Shown piece by piece: positions 8,605 to 17,955 of a stretch of 33,271 bases of DNA. The DNA comes from a virus. Under the pieces are notes generated by a model. The model saw only the letters and a program-made list of their open reading frames with translations, searched no databases and was not told the origin of the DNA. Position 1 is the first letter of the stretch; each line of letters opens with the position of its first letter. The DNA lies in the IMG/VR virus record IMGVR_UViG_3300047510_001802, positions 1 to 33,271 of that record; one strand, 5' to 3'. A program made the translations under genes and the position numbers.

Positions 8605-10197
8605 ATGGCTACAATATTCCCAGCTAATCCATCCATTAACCAGATATATAATGGTTATCAATGGAATGGTACTGCCTGGAAGATTATAGATAATTTTACT
8701 GAAAGATCTCAAGATGCTGTATCATCTTTGTTTACTCATACAAATCACTCAAATGTAAGCGCTGTATATAATGATGAAACAAACCAGATAATATTTACTG
8801 CTTCTGCAACATTAACGCAAGAACAAATACAGGATTCTGTAGCACCACTTTTAAATCACGTAAATCATCAAAACATAGACGTTTTGTATGATGACGATAA
8901 TAATAAGCTTATACTAGAAGCGGTTATTCCTCCTTCTAAGGCAATAATTTCTGCAACTGCCCCAACCTCTCCTCAAGATGGAGAGTTCTGGTTTGATATA
9001 GACGATTTGCGTGGGGACATAAAGGCATTAAAGGTTTGGAATGCCACTTCTTCTGCATGGGAGTATGTTAGCCCAAATCTAGGTCTGTCTACAACTAACT
9101 CTTGGACAGCAAAAAATACATTTAGCCAAGGTGTTGTAATTGGACTTTCCTCTTCACCATCATCTCCAGTAGAAGGCCAAGTTTACTACGATACAACTTT
9201 AGACACATTGCGAATCTGGAATGGCACTCAATGGACAACAGTAACTGGTGGTGGGGGTGGCGGATCAGCATTCTCCTTAATATCTACTGACACAACTCAA
9301 GTTCCAGCAATTATGTTTTTTGGAGCAGCAGCTCCTTCAGGCGGAACTCAAAACGTAGGTGATTTATGGATTGATATAGATGATGATGCTGGAGATACAG
9401 AGTTTATACATGTTGGTCCTGATGCGCCAGATACTTATGGTGCAGGAACATTGTGGGTAGATACAGATGAGCCAGAACTTCCTTTAATATATTCTGATGA
9501 GGAGCCTCCAAATCAAACTCCAATCGAGGGAGACTTTTGGGTAGACATTGATGATCTAGCTGGACAACTGGTAACAGTAAGAGAAACAGCACCCCTACCA
9601 TCAGAGTCCGAACTTTGGATTGATACTTCTACAGAAGAAGGACTAGAAACATTTACAGTTGCAAATGTATATGAAGGAAATAGGTCAGTATTTAATACAG
9701 TAACAGATTTACCAAACGCTTCAACTCATGGTGGAATGATTGCGTATGTAGAGCAAAACAAATCTCTTTATGTGTCAAGAGTAGATATCCCAGAATATAC
9801 CCTTGCTGCTACTTATACTATTTCAAACAATGGGTCATTAAACTATACAATTAATGGAAATTCTAATGCGCCTATAATTTTGCAAAGAGGTAAAAAGTAT
9901 ATATTCAATATAAATTCACCAGGACACCCATTTTGGATTAAAACTCAGCCTTCGGCTGGAGTTAACTTTGACTGGTATTATGGAGTCGTAAATAATGGCT
10001 CAGACAGTGGTTCTGTAATATTTAATGTGCCATACAATGCTCCAGACAACCTATACTATGTTTGTCAAGGGCATGAGGCTATGAGTGGATCAATAACAGT
10101 AACTGGAACAGTCACATTAACCTCATCTTGGGAAAAGCTTTACCCAAATGATGCAAAAGATCAATTAGAGGTCTTTGGTTACATGGGATTATTATAA
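8605..10197 (+). CDS. Tail-fibre protein with repeated acidic strand units and cupredoxin-like domain
   Basis: 530 residues. Residues about 115-345 carry at least six versions of a 'G-x-(F/L)W-x-D-(I/T)-DD' unit, for example GEFWFDIDD, GDLWIDIDD, GTLWVDTDE and GDFWVDIDD, plus GQVYYDTTLDTLRIWNGTQW. A roughly 110-residue domain at about 395-500 has H441 (SPGHPFWI) and C487-x2-H490-x2-M493, matching the C-terminal domain of the preceding fibre. A segment (TVTDLPNASTHGGMIAYVEQ) is related to the linker in that fibre's repeats. AAGGA 8591-8595 precedes the start. It is the third large fibre in a row and probably shares an assembly with its neighbour. Confidence 0.75.
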   Translation: MATIFPANPSINQIYNGYQWNGTAWKIIDNFTERSQDAVSSLFTHTNHSNVSAVYNDETNQIIFTASATLTQEQIQDSVAPLLNHVNHQNIDVLYDDDNNKLILEAVIPPSKAIISATAPTSPQDGEFWFDIDDLRGDIKALKVWNATSSAWEYVSPNLGLSTTNSWTAKNTFSQGVVIGLSSSPSSPVEGQVYYDTTLDTLRIWNGTQWTTVTGGGGGGSAFSLISTDTTQVPAIMFFGAAAPSGGTQNVGDLWIDIDDDAGDTEFIHVGPDAPDTYGAGTLWVDTDEPELPLIYSDEEPPNQTPIEGDFWVDIDDLAGQLVTVRETAPLPSESELWIDTSTEEGLETFTVANVYEGNRSVFNTVTDLPNASTHGGMIAYVEQNKSLYVSRVDIPEYTLAATYTISNNGSLNYTINGNSNAPIILQRGKKYIFNINSPGHPFWIKTQPSAGVNFDWYYGVVNNGSDSGSVIFNVPYNAPDNLYYVCQGHEAMSGSITVTGTVTLTSSWEKLYPNDAKDQLEVFGYMGLL

Positions 10198-10203
10198 AGA
10201 ATT

Positions 10204-10212
10204 TGGTATAAT
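10204..10212 (+). promoter_or_regulatory. Extended -10 promoter before the collagen-like fibre
   Basis: TGGTATAAT, a perfect extended -10, lies in the 35-nt gap after the fibre stop. AAGGAG at 10218-10223 is 9 nt before ATG 10233. No -35 match is seen. Confidence 0.5.
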
Positions 10213-10232
10213 TCTATAAGGAGTGTGAGCTA

Positions 10233-10796
10233 ATGTCATTAAAACGCTATGATGGAACGCAATGGGTTACCGTTGCTGGTTCACGTCCAGGCCCTACAGG
10301 TCCAGCAGGACCTCAAGGCCCAGCAGGTTCACAGGGGCCAGCAGGCCCCGCAGGTGCGGCAGGCCCAGCAGGACCACAAGGTCCGCAAGGAGTCGCAGGC
10401 CCAGCAGGTTCACAAGGAATTCAGGGTCCTATTGGTCCAACAGGTGAAAGAGGCTCAAAGTATTTTACTGGCTCATTGAATCCAGTTTCAACTTCTGGCT
10501 ACTTCACTGGAGATCAGTTTTTAAACACCACAACTGGTGACCTATTTACATTTAGTGCACTTCCAACACCAGCTTGGACACTAGCGGATAATATTATTGG
10601 TCCAGCAGGACCGCAAGGCCCAGCAGGACCAACAGGTCCTACTGGAGAAATTGTTGTGGCGGACATTGAAAGAAGAGTATCTGCATATGAGTTAGATATT
10701 CTGCTAAACTTAGGTATATACTTTCCAAAGTATAATACCCTTGCAAATCTTTCAACAGTTACTGGAACAATTTCAGCAACAAGCTTTATTCTATAA
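10233..10796 (+). CDS. Collagen-like fibre protein
   Basis: 187 residues. The N-terminus ([17 protein letters not shown]) is a fibre 'YDGTQW' cap. Residues 20-73 are 18 uninterrupted Gly-X-Y triplets, mostly GPA, GPQ and GPT. Residues 74-122 form a globular insert containing [14 protein letters not shown] second stretch of five triplets starts at residue 123. The tail is a roughly 50-residue helical or mixed segment. Collagen-like triplets in phage fibres form trimeric rods. Proline sits almost entirely in the X position. Codons in the triplets are more GC-rich than the surroundings, as expected for Gly/Pro/Ala. It could be a substrate for the P4H-type dioxygenase encoded at 23059 (inference). 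Confidence 0.85.
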   Translation: MSLKRYDGTQWVTVAGSRPGPTGPAGPQGPAGSQGPAGPAGAAGPAGPQGPQGVAGPAGSQGIQGPIGPTGERGSKYFTGSLNPVSTSGYFTGDQFLNTTTGDLFTFSALPTPAWTLADNIIGPAGPQGPAGPTGPTGEIVVADIERRVSAYELDILLNLGIYFPKYNTLANLSTVTGTISATSFIL

Positions 10797-10810
10797 GATG
10801 GAGAAAATGA

Positions 10811-13800
10811 ATGGCTAGAAGAACGTTAGTAAACAGAGATTACATATTTAATCCAGTAGCTGGAACAATTATAATTCCTGAACCAATTCAACGTGAAAGA
10901 CTCATGTTGATAACAAACGTAACACGTAATAAGGTTATCTATAACTTCTCAGATCAAAACCTAGGTGCGCTTGCTTACTCCATCAGCGACCACCCAACAT
11001 CACCTGACACAACAGTAACATTAGAGTATAACACTGCTGATATGGCATCAACAGATGATCTATCAATTATTTACGATGATGCAGTAGAAAGATTCTTGCC
11101 AGCAGAGACAATGATCGATGCAGTTGGAAAAATGCGTGTTTCTACTCCGCAGTCTCTCATCGATACAGACTTTGAATACTCAGTTCAGAACTCTAAGTGG
11201 GAAACACTTACACTTCAAAACAATTACCCATCATTCTTCTCAAGAGGTACTGGAGGAAACTCATTTGACCTTCTTTCTGTTACATCGAATGGAGCTTCAC
11301 CTAGATCAGTTATTACAGTAACAACAAACTCATTAGCCCCACATGGACTTAATAGTGGTGATATCGTTTCTGTTCAAGAAACATTAAACGCTTTGGCAGA
11401 TGGTACATCTGTTATTCAGGTAACAAACGCAAACGTATTTACATATACTTCAAAAGGAATAATTCCAGCAGGCGAATTGCTAGATGGAACACTAACAACA
11501 ATTTATGGTGGCGGTATTTTTGACAATGCACATATCCCAGGAGGAATCCCAGGACAGTTTAACGCATTTGCAGCGGTATCAGATGAAGCATCAGCCGCAT
11601 CAGGCGGATCTACAATTACAATTCAGACTCAGAGACCACATGGACTCTATGCTGGAGTTACAGTTTTGTTTGCAGGATCTTCTGCAACATCAATCGACGG
11701 CAACTACTTGGTAACAAAAGTTCCTACAGCTACTACAATTCAGTTTAAATCACCAAATACAGTATTAAACCCAATCAATACTGACCAGCTAGGATTTTAT
11801 GTAAGACCAGAAGGATACGTAGACCACAGACCATTTGACGGTGGTGTTATTCTTTCAACCGCTAATAACGTATGCGGAACACAAACAATTCGTCAGACAC
11901 GCCGTTACTTCCGTTATCAGTCAGGTAAGTCAATTCAGTTCTCAACAGGAACTAAGTTTACACCTACATTTGATATTACAGATATTTATTCTACATCAAC
12001 TGCAGCAGGATCAAACTACATTAATATTACAACACTTCAAGACCATAACCTACAGCCAGGCGCAGAGGTACTTCTTGAGGGAATTGAAACAGTTGGATAC
12101 AACCCATATAATGGTGTACACGTTGTATATGAAGTTATTAATAACACACAGCTTAGACTTCAAACAGTATTCACACAAACAATTTCTGGACTAGATCAAT
12201 ATCCAGGTGGTGTTAATGCATTCTTAACAGCATACCGCTGGAAGGGTTCAGCAACACGTGCAGGTCTATATGATGAGCAAAATGGATTCTATTTTGAGTA
12301 TGACGGAACAAAGCTTTATGCAGTTAAAAGATTCTCAAACAAAGAGCTTTTTGGAAAGCTAACATGTACTCAATACTCTAATCTAATTACAGGTCAAGGA
12401 ACAAGATTCCGCAAGCAGCTTGTGGTTGGACAGTATATTGTTATTCGTGGACAGTCATATCGTGTTATTGGAATTGATTCTGACACACAGATGTATGTTT
12501 CTCCAGCATATCGTGGATCATCAAATACATCTGCAAGATATATGGTTACTCAAGTAGAAAAAATTCCTCTAGATGAGTGGAACATAGATAGATTTGACGG
12601 AACAGGTCCTTCAGGATTTAAGATTGATCTTTCAAAGATGCAGATGACATATATTGATTACTCATGGTATGGAGCTGGTTACATTAGATTTGGTCTCAGA
12701 ACAACAGAGGGAGACATTGCTTGGGGTCATAAGATTTCAAACAACAATATTAATACAGCAGCATATATGCGTTCTGGTAACCTTCCAGCTCGTTATGAAA
12801 CAATTAACGAGCCACTTGAGTCAACAAGATTAATTGCAGGAGGAGATGGAGTAAGCGGTTCAACATTGTTCCCACAGCAAACACTTCTTTACGTAGAAAA
12901 TGTTGAAAGATGGCCAGCACAAGGTCACCTAAGAATTTCTGATAATACAAACTTTGAAATTTGTGAGTATACTCAAATTGGTGCATATAACTCTACATTA
13001 CGTGCTTATCCGATTACAGTAATTAGAAGAGCTCCACAAACATTAGTTTATGGAGGACAATCTTATGTCCTAACTGGAACATCAAGCCTTGTAAACTTTG
13101 TACCAGACCTATCAATTCCTGGTGGTTCTGGAAATGCTCAAGTTTCTGTTCAAACAATTTCTCAAAACTGTGCACCAGTTATGTCCCACTGGGGATCATC
13201 CGTAATTATGGATGGTGGATTCAATGATGACTCATTCTACCTCTTCACTGCTGGTATGCAGAGATATCTACAGGTTGGTGGATCTGGTACAGTTTCTGCA
13301 ACAGTTACAAACCGTTCACGTGCTGCAAACATTGTAACCCTAACAACGTCAACAAATCATGGATTACAGGTTGGCTCTGCAGCAACTATTTCTGGAATTC
13401 TTCAGCTATCAACTATTACTGGTAGACAGTTAACATCTGGAGTTGCAATTATTTATATGGCATCTGATCACGATGCAGTTGTAGGAAATCAAGTAACAAT
13501 CACAGGACTTGATTCAAGATTTAATGGAACATATACAGTAGCATCTGTTCCAAATAATAATACTATTACTTACTCAAGATTAGGATTTGGAAACGTACCA
13601 TTTGCCTCTGCATCAGGAACTGCAACAGTTTCTACTTCATACAATGGAGTATTTACACTTACAGCAGCCTCTGGAAACACTTTAACCTATTCTAATACTG
13701 GACCAGATGAACCACAAACATCTGTTATTCCAAATGGTACAGTTCAACAGTCACTTGGATCTACTCCAATTCCACGTCCATTAATTTCTCTTAGAATTGC

Positions 13801-14308
13801 ACCTTCTGTAGATAATGGTATTGCAAGAAACTTTGGTGTTCGTGAACTAGCAAATAGAATGCAGCTAAAGCTTGACTCAATTGGAGTTTTGGCTTCAGGT
13901 CAGTTCCTAATTGAAGGAATTTTAAATCCAGCATCTATGAACGGTCCAACATTGCCTACAGCATGGGAAACAGTTCGTGTTGGAGCAGGTTCCCTAGCTC
14001 AAGTTATCTTCCATGATAATACTGGTACTCAAGGAGCAACAGTTACATCTCCTACAAATACAATCGGTGGTGGTGACCGTGTATTTGCATTTTATACAGA
14101 AGCTCCTACAGGTGGTACATTCTCAGTAACAAACTTCTCTGCTACAAAGATCAGAGATTTGGGTAACTCAATTCTTAACGGAAATGGATCACAGACAAAT
14201 CCATCATTCCCTAACGGTCCAGATATTCTTACAATTGTAGCAACAAACATTGGTACAGCAGCTGCAAACATTTCAGCTCGTGTAACATGGACAGAAGCTC
14301 AGGCATAA
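10811..14308 (+). CDS. Large virion structural protein (1165 residues) with repeated 'HGL..G' beta domains
   Basis: The N-terminal 120 residues (MARRTLVNRDYIFNPVAGTI, then KMRVSTPQSLIDTDFEY and the nearby KWETLTLQNN) resemble large structural proteins seen in marine T4-like and related phages. At least four copies of a beta unit opening with 'H-(G/N)-L-x2-G-x-x-V' follow: APHGLNSGDIV, RPHGLYAGVTV, QDHNLQPGAEV and TNHGLQVGSAA. In databases this unit is often labelled E1-FCCH-like. The middle contains a region with WNIDRFDGTGPSG. The C-terminus (TEAPTGGTFSVTNFS) looks like a fibre-attached beta domain. GGAG at 10800-10803, 7 nt upstream, supports the start. Probably a baseplate wedge or central tail-tip protein; the precise role is not established. 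Confidence 0.7.
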   Translation: MARRTLVNRDYIFNPVAGTIIIPEPIQRERLMLITNVTRNKVIYNFSDQNLGALAYSISDHPTSPDTTVTLEYNTADMASTDDLSIIYDDAVERFLPAETMIDAVGKMRVSTPQSLIDTDFEYSVQNSKWETLTLQNNYPSFFSRGTGGNSFDLLSVTSNGASPRSVITVTTNSLAPHGLNSGDIVSVQETLNALADGTSVIQVTNANVFTYTSKGIIPAGELLDGTLTTIYGGGIFDNAHIPGGIPGQFNAFAAVSDEASAASGGSTITIQTQRPHGLYAGVTVLFAGSSATSIDGNYLVTKVPTATTIQFKSPNTVLNPINTDQLGFYVRPEGYVDHRPFDGGVILSTANNVCGTQTIRQTRRYFRYQSGKSIQFSTGTKFTPTFDITDIYSTSTAAGSNYINITTLQDHNLQPGAEVLLEGIETVGYNPYNGVHVVYEVINNTQLRLQTVFTQTISGLDQYPGGVNAFLTAYRWKGSATRAGLYDEQNGFYFEYDGTKLYAVKRFSNKELFGKLTCTQYSNLITGQGTRFRKQLVVGQYIVIRGQSYRVIGIDSDTQMYVSPAYRGSSNTSARYMVTQVEKIPLDEWNIDRFDGTGPSGFKIDLSKMQMTYIDYSWYGAGYIRFGLRTTEGDIAWGHKISNNNINTAAYMRSGNLPARYETINEPLESTRLIAGGDGVSGSTLFPQQTLLYVENVERWPAQGHLRISDNTNFEICEYTQIGAYNSTLRAYPITVIRRAPQTLVYGGQSYVLTGTSSLVNFVPDLSIPGGSGNAQVSVQTISQNCAPVMSHWGSSVIMDGGFNDDSFYLFTAGMQRYLQVGGSGTVSATVTNRSRAANIVTLTTSTNHGLQVGSAATISGILQLSTITGRQLTSGVAIIYMASDHDAVVGNQVTITGLDSRFNGTYTVASVPNNNTITYSRLGFGNVPFASASGTATVSTSYNGVFTLTAASGNTLTYSNTGPDEPQTSVIPNGTVQQSLGSTPIPRPLISLRIAPSVDNGIARNFGVRELANRMQLKLDSIGVLASGQFLIEGILNPASMNGPTLPTAWETVRVGAGSLAQVIFHDNTGTQGATVTSPTNTIGGGDRVFAFYTEAPTGGTFSVTNFSATKIRDLGNSILNGNGSQTNPSFPNGPDILTIVATNIGTAAANISARVTWTEAQA

Positions 14309-14319
14309 AAGGAGAATAA

Positions 14320-14988
14320 ATGCCAGACTATACTACGCTATCTGATCAGATAGAGTTATTTAAAGATAAGGTTGATGCCTTAACCTCAACAACTATGGAT
14401 GCAAACGACCTAGTTCTTTTGGCATCTGCTCTAAATGCTCTAGGAGCATCTCTTGGCGTAAATGACATTTTGCAGGCTACAGTAGATAGAATAGCAGCAA
14501 TTGAGGCGGCTAAGGTTGCTGCAATTGCAACAATTAACTCTTCAGTTAATGGTGATAGACTTACAGACCTAGAAACAAGCCAGGTTGATCAAGAATCAAG
14601 ACTAGACAACGTAGAAAACTTTGTGTCAACTAGCCTTTCAGATTTTAGCGGTTTGTCTTCTCAAATAAATACAATTAATTCTCAGCTGGCACCAAACCTT
14701 CCATCAACATGGAAAGTAATTACAGACAGTGGATATACAATTGCCAACAAGGATAGACTACTTGTTGTCCCCTCTGCTGGTCAAACAGTAACTTTACCAA
14801 TTACTCCTACAGTTGGAGCAAATGTTCAGATTGTAGATGCAGTAGGAAATTCAGCAACAACTAGCTTTACCGTATTAAGAAACGGATCACTAATAAATGG
14901 TGTAGCAGAAGATTTGGTATTTAACGTAAATGGTGGAAACGTAACAATGGTTTTTGCAGGTTCAACTTATGGATGGAGAGTGTTCTAA
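14320..14988 (+). CDS. Short fibre: coiled-coil stub plus beta tip
   Basis: 222 residues. The first 45 (MPDYTTLSDQIELFKDKVDA, then LVLLASALNALGASLGVNDI) are paralogous to the whole N-terminal part of the protein at 16303. A heptad-like region follows at about 60-120 (DRLTDLETSQVDQESRLDNV). The C-terminal 90 residues form a beta tip (TVTLPITPTVGANVQIVDA ... NGVAEDLVFNVNGGNVTMVF) common in phage fibre ends, finishing YGWRVF. It reads as a complete trimeric short fibre: anchor, coiled coil, tip. Directly followed, with no gap, by a TTG-started gene. Confidence 0.7.
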   Translation: MPDYTTLSDQIELFKDKVDALTSTTMDANDLVLLASALNALGASLGVNDILQATVDRIAAIEAAKVAAIATINSSVNGDRLTDLETSQVDQESRLDNVENFVSTSLSDFSGLSSQINTINSQLAPNLPSTWKVITDSGYTIANKDRLLVVPSAGQTVTLPITPTVGANVQIVDAVGNSATTSFTVLRNGSLINGVAEDLVFNVNGGNVTMVFAGSTYGWRVF

Positions 14989-15867
14989 TTGGCTAATTTA
15001 AATACAATAAAAACTAATCAGTCTGGTATTTCTTTAAATATTCAGCAGGCTGAAGAAAGACTTTTTAAAGAAGTAACGGATGGCTCAAGAAGACCATTTC
15101 AAATTCCTACCATTACAACAGTAAATAATAGAACAAATGTCTGGGCTTATAACTGGTCATCAGGAGAATCTTGGACAAACTATTATAATTACCTTACTGG
15201 AGCTGGTGAGCCAGATATGGAAAGAGCTTTCTGGTTCTCACTTGGAACAAACAATAGACAAAGCACTTTAAGCTATTCTTCACAGCATCCAGCGCATACT
15301 GGAAGAGTTGAGTATGCAACTAATACTGTAGCTGGCGGAGAATCTCAGTTCACATCTTGGTCAAATAATACATCATATGGACCAATGAGATTTAGAACTT
15401 TATTTCTAAGAAATTTTCACCCAACATTAACTAAATCAGTTACTATGTACGGACATTATTCAAATTACTGGTCAGCTGGATATGAGGGTTCTGGAGTTAC
15501 TATTGGAACTCCTAATACTCAGAATTACGCTGGGTGCACAAGAGTAAATTGGACAGTTCCAGTAAATAGATCTGGCGGAAACTCTTATTACACTTGGTCG
15601 TGGAACGTATCAATTCCTCCTCTTAGAACAGTTGCAGTTGTACAGGCAAATTCAATGTGGTATTGGACAAGCTCAAGCGGACAATATGTTTGGGGAGATA
15701 TTAATAAGTTCTACGATCTTCATACAACATTCAGCGATTTTTGGGTTCAACCAGATCTTAAAATGACTCATGCTGCAGATACATATAATGACCATGATAA
15801 CCAGTTTAATTCATATACCGCACATAAAATTTGGAATAGAACAGCACAGTTGTTTGGAGACAGATAA
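14989..15867 (+). CDS. Trp/Tyr-rich tail protein, candidate receptor-binding protein (TTG start)
   Basis: 292 residues. The TTG at 14989 follows the previous TAA directly, and GGAG about 10 nt upstream supports it. The N-terminal 30 residues look helical (IKTNQSGISLNIQQAEERLF) and may join the preceding stub. The rest is strikingly rich in Trp, Tyr, Asn and Ser (for example WAYNWSSGESWTNYYNYL, YWSAGYEGSG), which suits a beta-rich carbohydrate-binding adhesin. No catalytic motif is recognised. It overlaps by one base (TAATG) a tail-assembly chaperone, the usual partner of a fibre tip. The receptor-binding role is an inference from composition and position. Confidence 0.55.
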   Translation: MANLNTIKTNQSGISLNIQQAEERLFKEVTDGSRRPFQIPTITTVNNRTNVWAYNWSSGESWTNYYNYLTGAGEPDMERAFWFSLGTNNRQSTLSYSSQHPAHTGRVEYATNTVAGGESQFTSWSNNTSYGPMRFRTLFLRNFHPTLTKSVTMYGHYSNYWSAGYEGSGVTIGTPNTQNYAGCTRVNWTVPVNRSGGNSYYTWSWNVSIPPLRTVAVVQANSMWYWTSSSGQYVWGDINKFYDLHTTFSDFWVQPDLKMTHAADTYNDHDNQFNSYTAHKIWNRTAQLFGDR

Positions 15868-16265
15868 TGTATTACATAAATTTTGATGAAAACGGAAATC
15901 AGTCAGAGCTAAAATGGTTTGACGGCGTTGAGCCTTCAGAAGAAGGCTGGTACCAAGCAGATCTAGATATTATTGGAAAAAGATATAAGCTAGTTTCTGG
16001 TGAAGTTTCAGAAATGACATCAGAGGAAATACAGTCTGAAAATGACCAGCTTTTTTTTAATAGTTCTCTAATTGGAATAAAAGATCAAAGAAACAGAATG
16101 CTTTTAGAGTCAGACTGGACAGCAAATCCTCAAATTCCTATGTCGGATGAAAAGAAGGCTGAATGGGCTATGTATAGACAATCTTTGAGAGATTTTCCGT
16201 CAACAGTAACTCTAGAATTCCTAAAGAGTGGGGCTGACCTTTTATGGCCAGTCCCTCCTTCTTAA
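15867..16265 (+). CDS. Tail-fibre assembly chaperone (Phage_tail_APC type)
   Basis: 132 residues. The C-terminal half has the family signature: RNRMLLESDWTANPQIPMSD, then KKAEWAMYRQSLRDFPS, then LLWPVPPS. In this family the 'R..LL..SDWTQ....S....W..YRQALRDIP' helix pair binds a fibre tip and aids its folding or trimerisation. It is coupled to the upstream Trp/Tyr-rich protein by a TAATG overlap, so that protein is its probable client. A second member of the family lies at 19666. A good family match; the client is inferred. Confidence 0.8.
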   Translation: MYYINFDENGNQSELKWFDGVEPSEEGWYQADLDIIGKRYKLVSGEVSEMTSEEIQSENDQLFFNSSLIGIKDQRNRMLLESDWTANPQIPMSDEKKAEWAMYRQSLRDFPSTVTLEFLKSGADLLWPVPPS

Positions 16266-16271
16266 AGGATT

Positions 16272-16291
16272 TTAAGGTATAATTTAACAAG
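16272..16291 (+). promoter_or_regulatory. Promoter-like element, copy 1 (TTAAGGTATAAT core)
   Basis: This 20-nt element matches 19200-19219 at 19 of 20 positions and contains TATAAT (16278-16283). It lies just after the chaperone stop. AGGTGAG immediately downstream is the ribosome site for ATG 16303. No -35 match is visible. Confidence 0.5.
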
Positions 16292-16302
16292 AGGTGAGAT
16301 AA

Positions 16303-16635
16303 ATGCCAAGTTATGATAGTTTACAGACACAGATTGACCTTTTTAAGACAAAGGTTAATGCTTTGTCGGGTTCAACTTTAAATACACAGGATCTAGTCTT
16401 TTTGGCTAAGGCCATCGAATCAATGGGCAACCTGCTTGGCGTTAACGACGTTCTTGCAGCAACAGCAGCAAAGATCAACGAGATTCAAACAGCTTCTTCT
16501 GGAGCTGTTACACAAATTGGAACAGCAGGAGGAACTCAGGTTTCTAATGTTCAAAGTGCAGGACTAGCAGCAATAGCTTCAGTAGAAGCGGTGCTAGATA
16601 ATTTTAAGATATATTCACACATGGGAGTAATTTAA
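16303..16635 (+). CDS. Coiled-coil anchor stub, paralogue of 14320 N-terminus
   Basis: 110 residues. MPSYDSLQTQIDLFKTKVNA followed by LVFLAKAIESMGNLLGVNDV aligns along its length with the first 60 residues of the protein at 14320, but the beta tip is absent. The remainder (AAKINEIQTASSGAVTQIGT, then VSNVQSAGLAAIASVEAVL) is helical and coiled-coil-like. It likely provides the trimeric base for the following small beta protein at 16637, which begins one base after the stop. It looks like one half of a fibre split into two genes. Confidence 0.65.
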   Translation: MPSYDSLQTQIDLFKTKVNALSGSTLNTQDLVFLAKAIESMGNLLGVNDVLAATAAKINEIQTASSGAVTQIGTAGGTQVSNVQSAGLAAIASVEAVLDNFKIYSHMGVI

Positions 16636-16636
16636 T

Positions 16637-16954
16637 ATGGCTACAGTAGTAACACCAGTCAGATTTTATGCGAATGTCCCAGGAACATCAGACGTAGCTG
16701 TGTATACCGTACCAGCATCTCAAATCGATGTTGTTACTGGAATTTCAATTAATAACAATACAGATGTCGCAGCTCAGGTAAGCATCAAGATGGCAGGAGT
16801 ATTCTTCTGCAAGAACCTAGATATTCCACCACGTTCACTAGTGGCCTTGGATTCAAAGACAGTTTTGAATACAGTAGAGACAATATCTGTTTATCAGAAC
16901 ACAGCAAGCGCTTGCTCAGTATTTATTTCTGGCGTAAAAGTAAACGAAGTTTAA
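16637..16954 (+). CDS. Small beta-sandwich virion protein
   Basis: 105 residues, nearly all beta strand: VTPVRFYANVPGTSDVAVYT, GISINNNTDVAAQVSIKMAG, NLDIPPRSLVALDSKTVL, SVFISGVKVNEV. It is related to the 111-residue protein at 20844 by length and strand order ('...N.T...A.V.I...G...I...S.V.D...L......A..SGV'). Such proteins occur between fibre genes of marine phages. Starts one base after the coiled-coil stub, so the two are probably made together. Function unknown beyond a virion role. Confidence 0.55.
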   Translation: MATVVTPVRFYANVPGTSDVAVYTVPASQIDVVTGISINNNTDVAAQVSIKMAGVFFCKNLDIPPRSLVALDSKTVLNTVETISVYQNTASACSVFISGVKVNEV

Positions 16955-16971
16955 TATAATTTAGTTAGGGG
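16955..16971 (+). promoter_or_regulatory. -10 element and TTTAGTTAGGGG leader before glycine-rich adhesin
   Basis: TATAAT (16955-16960) is followed by TTTAGTTAGGGG (from 16960), whose AGGGG serves as ribosome site for ATG 16978. The same 12-nt string recurs at about 20827-20838 before the gene at 20844. Confidence 0.4.
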
Positions 16972-16977
16972 TTACAA

Positions 16978-17955
16978 ATGACATACAGCGTAGGTACTAC
17001 AACAGGGCAAACCTATTTACCAGGCCTTACCTCAACATTAACAAGTATTGTTTCGGCAAATCTTGTAGTTAATGGTGGTGCTTACTTGCCAGTTCAAGAA
17101 AGAATTTATACAACTGGTAACTGGACACGTCCAGCAAATCCAGTTCAGATTGCAGACTGGATCAAAGTAACTTGTGTTGGAGGAGGCGGCTCTGGTGGAT
17201 CTGCAACATCATGGACTGGTCCTGGCTCAGGCGGTGGCGGAGCTGGTCAGTACCTAACACGATTTGTCAACATCGCAGGTGTTGCTGCTGGAGGAACAAT
17301 ACCAGTTGTTATAGGTGATGGAGGTGCTCAGGTTGGAGGAAACACTAACGGAAATAATGGTGGAAATACAACCTTCGGAGTAAATGGTAACGCATTCCAT
17401 CTTATTGCATATGGCGGTGGCGGTGGAGCATATGCTAGAGACTGGGGAAGAAATGGCAACAACGGTTCATGCGGAGCAGGTGCAAGTAACATTCAAGGCT
17501 CAGGCTCAGGCGGTGGCGGAGGGGGTTACTGGCAGTATCAGTACTCAGGATCAGGCGGAGGTGGAGGAGCTAATGAAGTTGGACACCATGCATTCTCCCA
17601 CGTAAGAACAAACGGAACATTTTATGGTGGATACCTAGGAGGAAGAGCCTACGGCTTTGGTTCATCTATGGGTGGAAATGGAATTTCAAACTCTTGGGGA
17701 ACGTATCACACTTCTGGAGGAAGAGGTGGACAAGGCATCAACGGTCTTGCAGGCGGCGGCGGAGGCGGCGGCGGAGTTGGTGGAGCAGGATCTTCTGGTG
17801 GAGGACAAGGGGGAGATGCAATTAGAGATAACGCTGGACAGCCAGGTGTTGATGGAACTGGCGCAGGCGGAGGCGGCGGAATGAATGGTGGATCAGTAGG
17901 TCGAAAAGGCGGTAGTGGAATAATAATAGTAGAATATTATAGAAGGATATCATAA
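16978..17955 (+). CDS. Glycine-rich tail adhesin, copy 1
   Basis: 325 residues. A roughly 35-residue N-terminal tag (MTYSVGTTTGQTYLPGLTST) precedes YTTGNWTRPAN and VTCVGGGGSGG, then long polyglycine runs of the Gly-rich-2 type (GGGGAGQYLTRFVNIAGV, PVVIGDGGAQVGG, LIAYGGGGGA), closing with the family end GGSGIIIVEYYRR. Such domains are expected to fold as polyglycine-II helical bundles and act as receptor-binding tips, as in T-even gp38-type adhesins (analogy). It overlaps the next small gene by one base (TAATG). A paralogue is at 18241. Confidence 0.8.
   Translation: MTYSVGTTTGQTYLPGLTSTLTSIVSANLVVNGGAYLPVQERIYTTGNWTRPANPVQIADWIKVTCVGGGGSGGSATSWTGPGSGGGGAGQYLTRFVNIAGVAAGGTIPVVIGDGGAQVGGNTNGNNGGNTTFGVNGNAFHLIAYGGGGGAYARDWGRNGNNGSCGAGASNIQGSGSGGGGGGYWQYQYSGSGGGGGANEVGHHAFSHVRTNGTFYGGYLGGRAYGFGSSMGGNGISNSWGTYHTSGGRGGQGINGLAGGGGGGGGVGGAGSSGGGQGGDAIRDNAGQPGVDGTGAGGGGGMNGGSVGRKGGSGIIIVEYYRRIS

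Noticed and set aside
4917-10197. Peptidase S74 intramolecular chaperone at fibre C-termini
   Set aside because: No S74 motifs are visible at the ends of the large fibres; both instead carry the cupredoxin-like beta domain at or near the end.
10249-10479. Overlapping frames in the collagen-like gene
   Set aside because: They arise from the repeated triplet codons; composition (Gln/Val/Leu or Arg/Ser repeats) is typical of out-of-frame collagen coding.
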